Assembly (NCBI GenBank): GCA_002633025.1
Contig: NMRB01000045.1
Span: 223,965 to 287,964 of the forward strand
Direction: 5' to 3'
From: Notospermus geniculatus
Lineage: Eukaryota; Nemertea; Pilidiophora; Heteronemertea; Lineidae
DNA: 64,000 nt
Part shown: one piece after another, positions 33,097 to 44,036 of the stretch
How the letters are laid out: every line of letters begins with the position of its first letter
Position numbering within the stretch: the stretch's first letter is position 1
Program-made: the position numbers and the translations under genes
The notes under the pieces: model-generated
What the model was told of the DNA's origin: nothing
What the model saw: only the letters and a program-made list of their open reading frames with translations
The model's database searches: none

Positions 33097-33354
33097 GTAA
33101 TGACGATCCCGACTCTCGCGACAACGTACCGACGTTTACGTACAGCGTACCGTAATGACGATCCCGACTCTCGTGACAACGTACCGACGTTTACGTGCAG
33201 CGTACCGTAATGACGATCCCGACTCTCGTGACAACGTACCGACGTTTACGTACAGCGTACCGTAATGACGATCCCGACTCTCGTGACAACGTACCGACGT
33301 TTACGTACAGCGTATCGTAATGACGATCCCGACTCTCGTGACAACGTACCGACG
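33097..33354. repeat. 55-bp minisatellite, about 4.7 copies
   Basis: Unit start GTAATGACGATCCCGACTCT at 33097, 33152, 33207, 33262 and 33317, so the period is exactly 55 bp. Copies differ at one or two bases. The array ends abruptly at an N (33355), so its true length is unknown. Confidence 0.95.
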
Positions 33355-33416
33355 NCTACAACACAATACCATAATAAAATAACTAAAACTCATTGAGACG
33401 TAACGCAGGGAACTAA

Positions 33417-34260
33417 AATAACTAAAGACTCATTAAAACAACATGGAACTATAACACCTATCAGTACTTTTACAGTGTTGTGCGACTTGTATGAGCTGCA
33501 GGTCTGAGCTCTTGCTTTGAGAGCTGTTGGACGTTCAGTGAAAATCTCAAAGCAGTCAACTACGACTCTTGTGTTCTTCAAAAACCGATTTTGGAAGATG
33601 GCTGGCAGCTGCATCTCCTCATCTTCTCTTGTCCACATGACCAGGCCACCAATTGCTTTGTAGAGAACATCCAGCCATTTATGGATCTGACTGAAATCAG
33701 TGACCTGGAGACAGAAAACCTGTAAGCAAGATCCTGCCGTCTCTGTTTCCTCTTTTGCTGACTCGTTGCTGTCTTGTTGGTGAGATTAAGACACAACTTC
33801 ACTAACACAATCAAAATTTCATTTTCTGGTTCCAAGTTGTGGCGCTGTGGGCGTTCTGCTTGGGGTTTCTTTGCAACATAATTGATCAGTTGATGCAGTG
33901 TGGAAAAATTTGGCAACCCAGTGTCTTGTCATCATCATTTTGTAGACATTCAAATCCAAACTTGTGGTCCTTCAACTCTCTTCTCAGTTCCTCATTTTTC
34001 GTTATCAAGCCTTTTAAATTTGTTTCCATGCATTGGACTTCTTGTGCTAAATGTTCATTTTGTTCTTCCAGTCGTCTGATTTCTTCTCGCAGTTCTTTCA
34101 CTTTTTCTTCAAACATCTTATTTGTCTCTTTCTGGTGCAGCAGCTGGTATTCCATATTTATGGTCCCCACTCCACAAGTGGGGACCATACTGATTTTACT
34201 CAGGTTCTTGTTCTTCCCAGTTTTTTCTTCCACGGGTGAGTTTCCTACCAAATCAGCCAA
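33417..34260 (-). pseudogene. PIF/Harbinger (ISL2EU-like) transposase fragment
   Basis: Order on the minus strand: a coiled-coil segment (EKVKELREEIRRLEEQNEHL), then after a one-base frameshift GLPNFSTLHQLINYV, ENEILIVLVKLCLNL, DLAYRFSVSRSLIS, HKWLDVLYKAI, then VVVDCFEIFTERP with the first catalytic Asp and ARAQTCSSYKSHNTVK. This order is that of ISL2EU-type DDE transposases. At least two frameshifts are needed. The frame dies after IGVI, before the second catalytic Asp, near the 55-bp minisatellite. A THAP zinc finger, usual at the N-terminus of this family, was not found upstream. A hairpin GGTCCCCACTCCACAAGTGG lies at about 34160. Confidence 0.75.
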
Positions 34261-34901
34261 ACTGCTGGATCAACTAAAAATCCATTTGTATAGACTCATA
34301 CTCATTGATAATAATTTCATCTACGTCTGCGACACAAAAAATTCAAACATTTTACCGTTTCAATGCTTTTGAAAGCATTTTTGTTGAATGTTTTGCAAAA
34401 TGATAATGAAGTTGAGCTTTGCTGAGGTCAAGTTGAAATCAGCCAATGGCATGCCATCTTTGTGTGTAAGCACTTTATAAGATACATCATCAGAACTTTC
34501 ATCCATGATGACATCAGATTGATGCTATCAAAAATATATAACACCAAAAATATAACTCGAAACCTGCAAATCTAGCTACTTTCTTTCACCAAATAACGCT
34601 ATCAGCCCAGCATTTTCTTGTGATTTCTATATCTTAATCGAAAATAGAAGTCTTTTCCTACCACATGAGACTTGTCTGACGAGTCAGTTCCCCGAAATAG
34701 GTGAGATACAGGGCTCCAAAGATGGGTTGTTTCGGCTTGTTTTCGGCATTTCGTGCAGCCCCCTTCCCGACCGATCAGTTTACTTGCTTGCCGTAAGATG
34801 GCACTCTAACGAGATCGCCAACTCTCATTGGTTGTGTTACAAGGCTTCACTCCAAATATGCAAAAAGCTGATCGTGAGCGCCATCTGCTCAGAGGACATG
34901 A
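34261..34901. other. No recognisable gene
   Basis: Sequence between the Harbinger-like fragment and the long inverted-repeat unit. No domain or exon was found. The missing THAP exon would be expected here but is not apparent. Confidence 0.4.
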
Positions 34902-36659
34902 ACGGATCATGCACTTTGAGCAAACCGTAAGAGGTATTTCCTTGAAACTTAGTTTCTTTGAAACTTGGTTTCGGGTTTCTTAGAAACCCGATTCCTATTT
35001 CATATTCTTTGAAACTTGGCACACATATACCTTGGACCAAAACATAATCAATGATGACAAACTTTGAGATGCAGCTGTTATGTAACACCTAGCAACCACC
35101 ATAGCAACGTATTGTTTTCTGGTTTTAAAGGGTTTTCTTGCCCCAAAAGGGGTCAAACATCATTCAGCATGGTTGTCTGTTGCAACATAGTTCTGATTAA
35201 AATCCCACTGCATCATTATTACATAATATGATTGCATAATTGTGTTTACTGTTGTCACCACAGTGACCTATTGTTTTCTGGTTTTAAGGCATTTCCCCCC
35301 TTAGAAAGAGGTAAAATACCATTTAACATGATTGTCTAAATTGCAGCATAGATAAAGATGAATCCCACTGCATCATTATTACATAATCTGATTGCATATT
35401 ATCTGTTGTCACCATAGCATCCTAGTGTTTTGAGGTTGTAACAGGATCCCCTCCCAATGAGTGGTCAAACATCATTCAACATGGTTGTCTTTTGCAGCAT
35501 AGATGAGATAAATCCCACTGCGTCATTGTTACATAATGCAGTTGCATAATTATCTGTTGTCATCATAGTAGCCCCCTTTTGAAAGATTATATTCTGCTTT
35601 TTCATTCTGTTACTGATTTCCTTAAGAACAAAGATACAGAATCTCTCGTTTCACATATAAACTAACAAGGCAAGACCCTTAAACGCCAAGCATATCAATG
35701 GTTCGTTCGGTGAGATTTACTAAAGCAGCCTACCTACCTATCATCAACCAGAATTACTTGCATTGCAGTGGTAGTACGGCATTTCCAATGCATGATCTGT
35801 CCTTTTTTTTGTCCCCATGCAAGCCATTTCATCCCAGAGGATACTTCATCCCTAAGGTTCATCATTTTCAACTTTTCTCAGCACAAGACAGTAGCTACGT
35901 GAACATAAAATTTTGAACAGGGAATTCTTGAACTTTTCCTGCCTTATTTGATAGAGTCCATTGAATGAAGAAGGTAGGTTTTTAAATTTTTAAAATCGGT
36001 GCACCGGTTACTGAATTACGGCCCAGGAAAGTTGGCGCGATGGACGTTTTTTTTGGAAAAGCGTACTGCGACTTAGCATAGGGAACTTCAAGATGAAATG
36101 GACCCTTAATTTATGCATAGAGCAGAGAAATTTCAGATAAATCATCACCATTCAGTGAAAAAACAACATATTTCAGTCAAATTTGGCATTCTGAATTATT
36201 TTTATATGGCGAATCAGAATCCGTCATCAAAATCGTCAAAAAATGCAAATTAATCATTCTCATTAACATAATTAATGATTAGTTTGCATATCATTAACAA
36301 TGTGCTGTACTAGCGAATTCAGTTATGTTGTTTATTGCTTAATACCACCAGGTAATGTGTCCTCTGTGTATTATACCCTTACTACACGTCAACATTATCA
36401 ATACTAGAGACGCACAGGGTTACCATGGTTACATGGCCTCTATTTGAAAACTAATATGGCCGCCCAGAAACTAAAATGGCCGCCGCGTCTAAAAATGACT
36501 TGTGTCTTTTTGAAAGAAGTGGCATCTTTTCACCACCCCCACTTGTGATACCTCAAATTAAAGCTTGTGCAATGGAGATCACTATTCCTTGACAACTGGC
36601 ACCAAATTAAGGAGTATGTATTGGCAATTTCCCAGTAAATGAATTTCAGTGTGTGTCCA

Positions 36660-37902
36660 TCAGGTCCATAAAAGCGTCGATAGGGATCCAACAGAACCAT
36701 CCTCATTTGTAGTTGCTATAGACAGTTCCCTATCACCATCACCATGATCACATGAACATACACAGTTCTCTACATCCCCTCGATCCTTTTCATCTGATGC
36801 TTTCACTTGTTTTACTTCTTCCGACTCGGTATTTTCACCCGTATCCATGGTATCTGCCCGTAACTTGTGTAACTTTTCAGTTTCTGTGCATCCCGCTTTC
36901 TTTTCCTTTCATCATCCCTCTCACTGGTAACCTTTACTAAATCCATCCTAAGTTGGTCAATCTCTGTTTGTTTGTCCTGAAGTTGCATTTCATGTGCTAG
37001 TTTCAGTGTCTTAATCTTTTGTTTTGCAATATTAAGTCTTTTCTTAACATTTTTCAACCTCTGATTTCCAATGCATTTCACCAAATTGTCCAACTCTACT
37101 TTTTTCTCCCTGATGTTTTCGTCCAAATTCTCCAGAAACTTTTCTTTCTTCTGTATTTTGTATTCGACTAAATTGTGCGATTTTAGATTCTCATTTACAG
37201 AAATGGAGCGAATACAGGCAGAAGGTTCTGGGGTAGCAGAATTTTCCGAAGGAACTGATGACACTGGTGACAAAATTTGTTTCCCCACTGTATTGTCAAA
37301 AGAATGACCTGTATCATCCACAGCAGATGTGGAGGGAGCTAGAGAAGATTCTGGTTTAATCACTGGCAACATGAAGGGCTCCTGCAGAAACTCGCCCAGT
37401 TTCTTTCCCCTGAGTAATTTTTTCTGTTTTTCCAGTTGAAACAGTTTTGTCTTCACACTATTTGGATTAGTTCTAGCGACTTCACCAGGGGTAAACAACT
37501 GAAGCACTGTAGATGTTGAAACGGATGTAGATGCCTTGTTCACAGATTCTAGAAATTCCTTCACCTCAAGAACCACTCCATTTTTCACTTCATGTTGAGA
37601 CGAAATTTCCCGAATATGAATTTCCTTACTGATCATGTTCATGTAAATCCCAGCAGCATCGCAGAAAACACCCAATGATTGCCGGACATTCTCTACCTTT
37701 TCTGAAAAAAAATAGAATTGACATTTCATTTTAAATTTGACCCCCTCCCCCACTGAACCGTGACAAAATTCATCACTACACCCTGTTGTCTGGTTGTGTA
37801 CATGACACCGAGTCGACAAAGTTCTTCAATTCAAGAACATAGAGGTCTCCATTCTGTCAGTATCAGAGGGCACCTTTCAAACTTACCCTGATCTTCATCC
37901 AT
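36660..37902 (-). CDS. Coiled-coil protein of unknown function inside the long inverted-repeat unit
   Basis: Exon 1 is tiny: ATG at 37902, five codons plus one base, donor GTAAGT at 37886. Exon 2 starts at 37701 after TTTTTTTTCAG, and the phases fit. The protein begins MDEDQ then EKVENVRQSLGVFCD, has a block LFTPGEVARTNPNSVKTKLF, a Ser/Pro-rich middle, and a long Lys/Glu-rich coiled coil (about 110 residues). At about 36865 a one-base deletion in a run of A must be bridged to continue into KLHKLRADT and an acidic tail ending with a stop at 36660; without it the frame ends earlier. There is no catalytic motif. It may be an accessory protein of the surrounding element. Confidence 0.5.
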
Positions 37903-38203
37903 AATTGCCAACAGTGTGACATTCATTCACAGGCTAGCTGGACTAGGTTGGTCTACTGAAAAATCAACAGGTTACTGAGTTAAAACTTATACTCATGATA
38001 TCTGTGTATGACACTGTGTCGGTAAGTTGTGTACAGCTCTGCATCTGCCACAATCAGATGGCACCTTTCAAACTTACCCTGATCTTCATCCTAAGTGCCA
38101 ACAGTCTAACATAACATTCATTCAGAGGCTAGCTGGACTAGGTTGGTCTGCTGAAAAATAAACGAGTTACTGAGTGAAAACTTATACTCATGATACTGAC
38201 AAT
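37864..38203 (-). repeat. Direct duplication covering the first exon
   Basis: 37864-38004 and 38056-38203 are diverged copies that both include ACTTACCCTGATCTTCATCC, the complement of exon 1 and its donor. In the outer copy the ATG is lost (CCTAAG replaces CCATAA on the plus strand), so only the inner copy can start the coiled-coil protein. Confidence 0.7.
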
Positions 38204-38259
38204 ACCTGCTACTCTGAAAAACCTACCAACCGAGGTTAGGCTTTATCAAGTGAAGAGAT

Positions 38260-38760
38260 GAGTGAAACATCAACACTTGGATGGGTGACAACCAGACCGA
38301 CAAACACATTCCTTGATTATGAATCGAGAGAGGAAGCGGCAAATAAAGGGTTAATTCCCTATAAGAATGGCCCTATAAGAACGGGTGGATAGCCAGATGG
38401 ACAGACACCTTCCCTTCAGAGACTGCCCTGAAGTGGTCCCCTTGATGCCATGGGTATGCAAGGGTTAAAATGACAGGTAAATTGCAAATGTATGTGTCAG
38501 CACCCCTATGACATTTATGTATATGAATGGACAGATGGCCAGCCAGATGGAGACACCCTTACCATGAAGACCTATCATGTCCTGGGTATTCGAGTGGAGT
38601 AGCCAACAAAGGGTTAAAGGCAGATAAATTACAAATAATGTGTCAGCATTCCCTAAATGGATGGACAGGATGGTTGATGGACGGACGGCCAGATGGAAGG
38701 ACACCCATACCGGTATGCATAAGATGCTAATCATCTCAAGGGTGGAGTTGACAAGGGTTA
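38260..38760 (+). repeat. Diverged tandem repeat of about 140-180 bp
   Basis: Three units share a GATGG-ACAG-ACACC pattern, AAGGGTTAAA, GATAAATTACAAAT and GTGTCAGCA. Divergence is high, so the array is old. It lies inside the long inverted-repeat unit. Confidence 0.55.
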
Positions 38761-39779
38761 AAAGAATAAGTGAGTTACGGTAGACCTAATGTGAGTGAAG
38801 TAGCCAAACAGGGGTTAAAAGGACCGGTAGGTCAGACATGTGGTGTGACAGATAATATTCCCCAATTGCATGTTTGATTGAGAAAAATGAACAGCACAGA
38901 AACCAAATAATAAAGCTGGTTGGCCTATACTCTTTTTATTTGAGTAGGCCTACTGTGAAGATGAAAAAAATGGGCAAAACCTGCTTGATATTTGGCATAA
39001 TTAATTTCTCCTAGCTTGTCTAGTTGTATTTGTGCATTAAAAATAAGACACCACGATGCACAGCTGATAGATTACGTTTGATGATAAAACCAGCACAAAA
39101 TGTCAACAAAAGTTTGACATGGCAAGCACATGTCATTGTTTACAATTTCTCAGTGCGTATTGATGACGTCGCACCAATCACGGCAAGCGTAGCTGATCAC
39201 GTGACCTATTTATCAACGTCATAATCCGTGTCCATGGTGAGCACATGGCGTTAATGTTGACAACGTTGAGGCAGGCATCAATGACGTCGCGCCAATCACG
39301 ACAGGCGACGCTGATCAGGTGACCTATTACGCCGCGTCATCGTTCGGGCATATTATGGGATGTAACGGCTTGTGTTTCGGCTTTTGAAATGGGGCTAGGA
39401 CGGGTGGAAGATTGGGTCCCTACGGCTTTATTCCTGGATGGATTTTTTGAAAACAGGTATGTCCGTAATCTACAGATCACACTTCTTACAGCTGCTATGT
39501 GAAACGCTTTGAAAAACCCATGTCGGCACGCTCCTGAGCCGCTAGACTTTGGACGATCCTAGCAGACGAACGGCTGTACCAAATCGGCTGGTTCAAGTTC
39601 CGGGCTGTAGATGATTCTCTCTCCCGATTCGTCAGAAAATTTCGTGGAAATTAATCACGTGGTCACTTCGTACGATCATTTTTTTCAAAACAGTGCGAGC
39701 CCGGCGCTGTTCAAAATGCCGCGACATTGGCGTTGCGTTTTTTGACGTCTTTGTTGTTCTTCATCTTGAAATTTCATCC

Positions 39780-39903
39780 AAACGCAGCGGAGAAGAAATA
39801 TCAAAATCACACAGATGACAGTTTTAGTGATCTTTACTACTAAACGCAGCGGAGAAGAAATATCAAAATCACACAGATGACAGTTTTAGTGATCTTTACT
39901 ACT
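39780..39903 (+). repeat. Perfect 62-bp tandem duplication
   Basis: AAACGCAGCGGAGAAGAAAT... at 39780-39841 is repeated without change at 39842-39903. Confidence 0.95.
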
Positions 39904-40846
39904 GACATATATGTTTTATTGCGAGAAATGAAATATTTCATGAAGTAATTGATGGCTAGATGTGACAGTATAGAATTTCCCCTAAATGTCCAATGACGTC
40001 AGCCGGGCCTATTCACGTAGCTAAAGACAGGCATGTTTTGGGATGGCTTTTCCCAGACAATGAATTGTTCAAAGACAATTGTCCGGGGATAGACATGGCA
40101 GATCATTCACTGCAGGATGTATCATCCAGAAACAGATAATCATGTTAAATATGATGTTTTACCCCTTTCTCAGAGGGGAACCCCTTAAAACCAGAAAACA
40201 ATAGGTTGCTGGTGGTCACAACAGATAATTGTGCAATCAGATTTTGTAATAATGATGTAGTGGAATTCATCTTTATCTATGCTGCAACAGATAATCATGT
40301 TAAATGATGTTTGACCCCTTTCTCAGAGGGGAACCCCTTAAATCCAGAAAACAATAGGTCGCTGGTGGTGACAACAGATAATTATGCAATCAGATTATGA
40401 AATAATGATGCAGTGGGATTCATCTTATTTTATCGTATTTTACCTCTTTCTAAGAGGGGAAATGCCTTAAAACCAGAAAACAATAGGTCGCTGTGGTGGC
40501 AACAGTAAACACAATTATGCAATCATATTATGTAATAATGATGCAGTGGGATTTTAATCAAAGCTATGCTGTAACAGACAACCATGCTGAATGATGTTTG
40601 ACCCCTTTTGGGGCAAGAAAACCCTTTAAAATCAGAAAACAATAGGTTGCTATGGTGGTTGCTGGGTGTTACGTAACAGCTGCATCTCAAAGTTTGTCAT
40701 CATTGATTATGTTTTGGTCCAAGGTATATGTGTACCAAGTTTCAAAGAAATATCTCTTACGGTTTGCTCAAAGTGCACGATCCGTAAGTTGGTCTCTTAT
40801 CCTTCCAGCCCCTTTACATTTAATAAACAGGATAACACAACTTACC

Positions 40847-41502
40847 CTCATTTGCTGACACCTTGGCAGTTGGCAATGATGGCCTTTTCTCCTTCTTGAA
40901 AGCATTAGAATTCCCTCCTTTCAGGGAGTGAGTCATCAGTCTCCTTAGTGAAACACGCCGAAAGGAGGTCATTCGTCAATGAGCGTGCTGAATCCTTTGG
41001 CCTTTTAACTGACAGCCGAATGGCTTCAGCACTTACCAGCTCTTCTCCGTCGACAATTAGCTGGAAGTAAATTTATTTGACAGTATAACTACGAAAGTGG
41101 AAAACAATCATTTTTGGCATTTAATCCACAAACATTCTGTAAAAAATTCTTCAAAGAGGTCTTGAAGTTTGTGCATTCAGATAACATGCCTGGGGGGGGG
41201 GGGGGGNGGTTACAATATAACAACAAGTGTAAGATTATGATGTGAAAAATGACACAATGGTTGGAATTATGACTGTCGACAATCATTACATTTACAGTTA
41301 CTTTACCTCATGTACCTACCGGCAAAATATCCAATTCTGAATCTTGTTCCGACGAAGGTGAGTCGTTCGTGACATTTCCCTTCAATTCCTTCACAGCAGA
41401 TTGTGGAGTAGTTTTGGACACGGTGGAGCGTATTGGGGTGCCGCATTTTGGTTGACCAGTGAAGGGAGATTTTCCACTGTCCTTAACCATGTTGACAATC
41501 AC
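40847..41502 (-). pseudogene. BEN-domain protein exons, frameshifted
   Basis: An upstream exon ends at 41320 (donor CCG|GTAGGT). A second runs from 41060 (acceptor TTCCAG) to about 40847 (donor GG|GTAAGT). Both junctions are phase 0. The second encodes LIVDGEELVSAEAIRLSVKR then DSARSLTNDLLSACFTKE, the helix pattern of BEN domains (DNA- or chromatin-binding, about 80 residues). A frameshift near 40910 is needed to reach NAFKKEKRPSLPTAKVSA, which corresponds to the end of the domain; otherwise TAA at 40905 stops it. The first exon is Ser/Thr-rich and disordered. The donor at 40846 lies 61 bp from the right end of the 5.9-kb inverted-repeat unit. Confidence 0.55.
41192..41209 (+). repeat. Poly-G run with an N
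   Basis: Sixteen or more G with an N at 41207. Probably an assembly-difficult homopolymer; the length is uncertain. Confidence 0.9.
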
Positions 41503-41655
41503 ACAAAATCATCACTGCCATTGCTACCTTTACTGACTAACCTCATCTGCTGCAGCAGGCTTGGTAATCCTGAATTTACAGAAAAAAGGTACCTGTTCCT
41601 GAATTCGTAATCCATCATTTAAACGAATACCCGAATAAGTGGCTTACATTAAATT

Positions 41656-43222
41656 GGGTATTCGAAAAACCTGGACGATGGACGGTGGATGATGGACGAT
41701 GGACGGCTCCTTTCACCGTCATCGATCTCCACCACCTGAATGATAATTGTCGCATTTCCGACATACCTCCAAGACGTAACAAATACGCCGCAAGAATATA
41801 AATGAAAAATTACACCAAATCAAAGTATATCGTGCAAGATTTATAAAAAACCATCCTGGGTGCATTTCGTCCTTTTCACGAATTTTCTCTTTGCATGGCA
41901 AGTTTGACGGTAAACAGCCGTACAGTGGGACTATTGCTGGGAAGGGCTTGGAAATTAACGCTATGCCGACTATAATTCGGGAATGGGGAGATAGGGTGTC
42001 TACAAAACTAAGACCTAAGACCTACAAAAGTAAGATCCCACTGTATAAAAGTAAGACCCTGTTATAAAAGTAAGACCCCCACAGTACAAAACTAAGACCC
42101 TGTTATAAAAGTAAGACCCCCACACTACAAAAGTAAGACCCTGTTATAAAAACAAGACCCCTACAGTACAAAACTAAGACCCTGTTATAAAAGTAAGAGC
42201 CCCACAGTACAAAACTAAGACCCTGTTATAAAAGTAAAACCCCACAGTACAAAACTAGGACCCTGTTATAAAAGTAAGACCCCACAGTACAAAACAAAGG
42301 AAGGAGCTAACAAGGATCAGTCATGCCTGACCCTTGTTAGCGCCTTCCTGCAGGGTTTTTTGTGTCCGAGTGGTCAGCGAGGAAGGTGAGAGGTCAAGGG
42401 TCAAGGTCGACTTGGTTTCATTGGAATATGTTAATAATAAACAACGGAGATATTCGAGAAAAACTGGAAGATTGCCGAAGATTCCCGAGTGATTCCGAAC
42501 ATTGCCGAGTACTCCCGAGTGATCATCCGCGACTTTGCACCCCTAGCGGAGGGATTTGGAACTAAGATAAGCGAGATACGCCCCCTATTGAGTTCATGAC
42601 GCCCTCTATTGCCTTCATTTCAGGTCAAGGTCACTTCCGGGGTTAAAGGTCAAGGTCATTTGCAGTGGTGCCGCCTGGGTCTTAGTTTTGTACTGTGGGG
42701 GTCTTACTTTTATAACAGGGTCTTAGTTTTGTAATGTGGGGTCTTACTTTTAAACAGGGTCTTAGTTTGTATTGCGGGGGTCTTACTTTTATAACAGGGT
42801 CTTAGTTTTGTACTGCGGGGGTCTTACTTTTATAACAGGGTCTTAGTTTTGTACTGTGGGGGTCTTACTTTTGTAGGTCTTAGGTCTTAGTTTTGTACGC
42901 ACCGTGGGGAGATAAATCCAATCCCTCCAACTTTTCAAAAGGGACCCATAGTAAATTCTCAAGGACTAAATAGGAGCTGTAGGTATCGGTGGTTTTCCCG
43001 CCAGTACATGTGTAGACAAGACAAGAGGTAATTCTGAACGCTGTAATGCGTGATTGATCATGTTTATGGTAGGCCTGTGCAGTTCATGTTGATTCATGTT
43101 GATGCTGGGAGGTATGTCGGAAATGAGACAATTATCATCCAGGCGGTGGAGATCGATGATTCTGAAAGGAGCCGTCCATCGTCCATCATCCACCGTCCAT
43201 CGTCCAGGTTTTTCGAATACCC
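41656..43222. mobile_element. Foldback-like element with tandem repeats in its inverted arms
   Basis: The outer arms are 41656-41780 (GGGTATTCGAAAAACCTGG...) and the inverse at about 43105-43222. Inside them lie arrays of a 41-bp unit (AAAACTAAGACCCTGTTATA plus AAAGTAAGACCCCCACAGT) at about 42000-42300, repeated in inverted orientation at about 42670-42905. The centre (42301-42667) carries a small hairpin (AGGAAGGAGCTAACAAGG with its inverse) and no gene. Long inverted ends built of short tandem repeats are the hallmark of Foldback/Galileo-type elements. No target-site duplication was identified. Confidence 0.75.
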
Positions 43223-43268
43223 TACATTATTGTATGGCCCAGAAACAGTCAATACCAAATTTGAGCAC

Positions 43269-43472
43269 TGTTCGGGACTGAATCCAGGGTCGGCGAACAT
43301 AGAGGCTAAACTTCTGGTAGAAAAGACAAGCGGGTGAAAACAGAACATGTGCTTTTATTTCTGTCTGAATCACACCTCCAATACTGGAGAGTTACATGTA
43401 CAATGCGAGAGCTACTATAGTTCTGAAACTTATCACCAGATGTCAGGACTGGCTGGGGTGGGGTCCTCAACA
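43269..43472 (-). repeat. 3' LTR of the TRIM element
   Basis: 204 bp, TG...CA on the minus strand, preceded (minus sense) by a purine-rich tract at 43473-43485. Near-identical to the 5' LTR, so insertion is recent. Confidence 0.9.
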
Positions 43473-43827
43473 TTCTCCCCACCTTGGAGAAGGGGATTTC
43501 TCCAACAAGACAACACTCACTGTCTCAGGCTCTGCAAATGTCCAACAGAACAATCCAAATGTCGATCACAATGTCAGTGAATTCAAACAAGAGCCTTATA
43601 AATGAGAGAGCACGGTACCGTAACACAACACCTGTTTCTGAAACACAAATCTTGCATCACTCAATAAAGAATCAAAGGTGGCAACTAAACACACGCCACA
43701 ATCACTAGAAATTATCTAGTCTTAACTAATCTGTCCGTCAAACACAACAAAGAGTACAATAGCAATGGGAGTGGTGGTAAATCTCAAAACAAGTACAGCT
43801 GGCTGTCTCCCGGGTTTCGGCACCAAA

Positions 43828-44031
43828 TGTTCGGGACTGAATCCAGGGTCGCCGAACATAGAGGCTAAACTTCTGGTAGAAAAGACAAGCGGGTGAAAAC
43901 AGAACATGTGCTTTTATTTCTGTCTGAATCACACCTCCAATACTGGAGAGTTACATGTACAATGGGAGAGCTACTATAGTTCTGAAACTTATTACCAGAT
44001 GTCAGGACTGGCTGGGGTGGGGTCCTCAACA
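43828..44031 (-). repeat. 5' LTR of the TRIM element
   Basis: 204 bp, followed (minus sense) by AA and the primer-binding site. The few differences from the other LTR include a C/G change in ACAATG(C/G)GAGAG. Confidence 0.9.
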
Positions 44032-44036
44032 AGCAC

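Larger units (their letters stand above)
34902..40785. mobile_element. 5.9-kb unit with long inverted arms containing subterminal tandem repeats
   Basis: Left outer end ACGGATCATGCACTTTGAGC (34902) is the inverse of the right end GCTCAAAGTGCACGATCCGT (40785). The arms continue inward through GGACCAAAACATAATCAATG to tandem copies (about 155 bp each, three or more per arm) carrying AACAATAGGT, GGGGTCAAACATCATT-like and CCCACTGCATCATTATTAC motifs. Left arm about 34902-35570, right arm about 40090-40785. A SINE tail fragment (about 34976-35005) interrupts the left arm. The inside carries a coiled-coil gene. No transposase is seen. The layout fits a large DNA transposon, or two oppositely oriented satellite-like repeats. 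No target-site duplication was confirmed. Confidence 0.65.
43269..44031 (-). mobile_element. TRIM-type LTR retrotransposon, structurally complete, 763 bp
   Basis: Two 204-bp direct repeats (43269-43472 and 43828-44031) differ at only a few bases. On the minus strand each starts TGTTGAGGACC and ends CCGAACA, so TG...CA ends are kept. Two bases inside the 5' LTR is an 18-nt primer-binding site TGGTGCCGAAACCCGGGA (43825-43808). A purine tract AAGGTGGGGAGAA precedes the 3' LTR. The unit is flanked by a perfect 5-bp duplication AGCAC (43264-43268 and 44032-44036). The 355-bp interior has no coding frame, so it depends on enzymes from another element. It is inserted in a PHD-finger ORF. Confidence 0.92.

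Noticed and set aside
34902-40785. A Polinton/Maverick-type large element
   Set aside because: No polymerase, integrase, protease or capsid frame lies between the arms; only a coiled-coil ORF was found.
43269-44031. Two unrelated copies of a non-LTR repeat
   Set aside because: The PBS, purine tract, TG/CA ends and 5-bp target duplication together fit only an LTR-type insertion.
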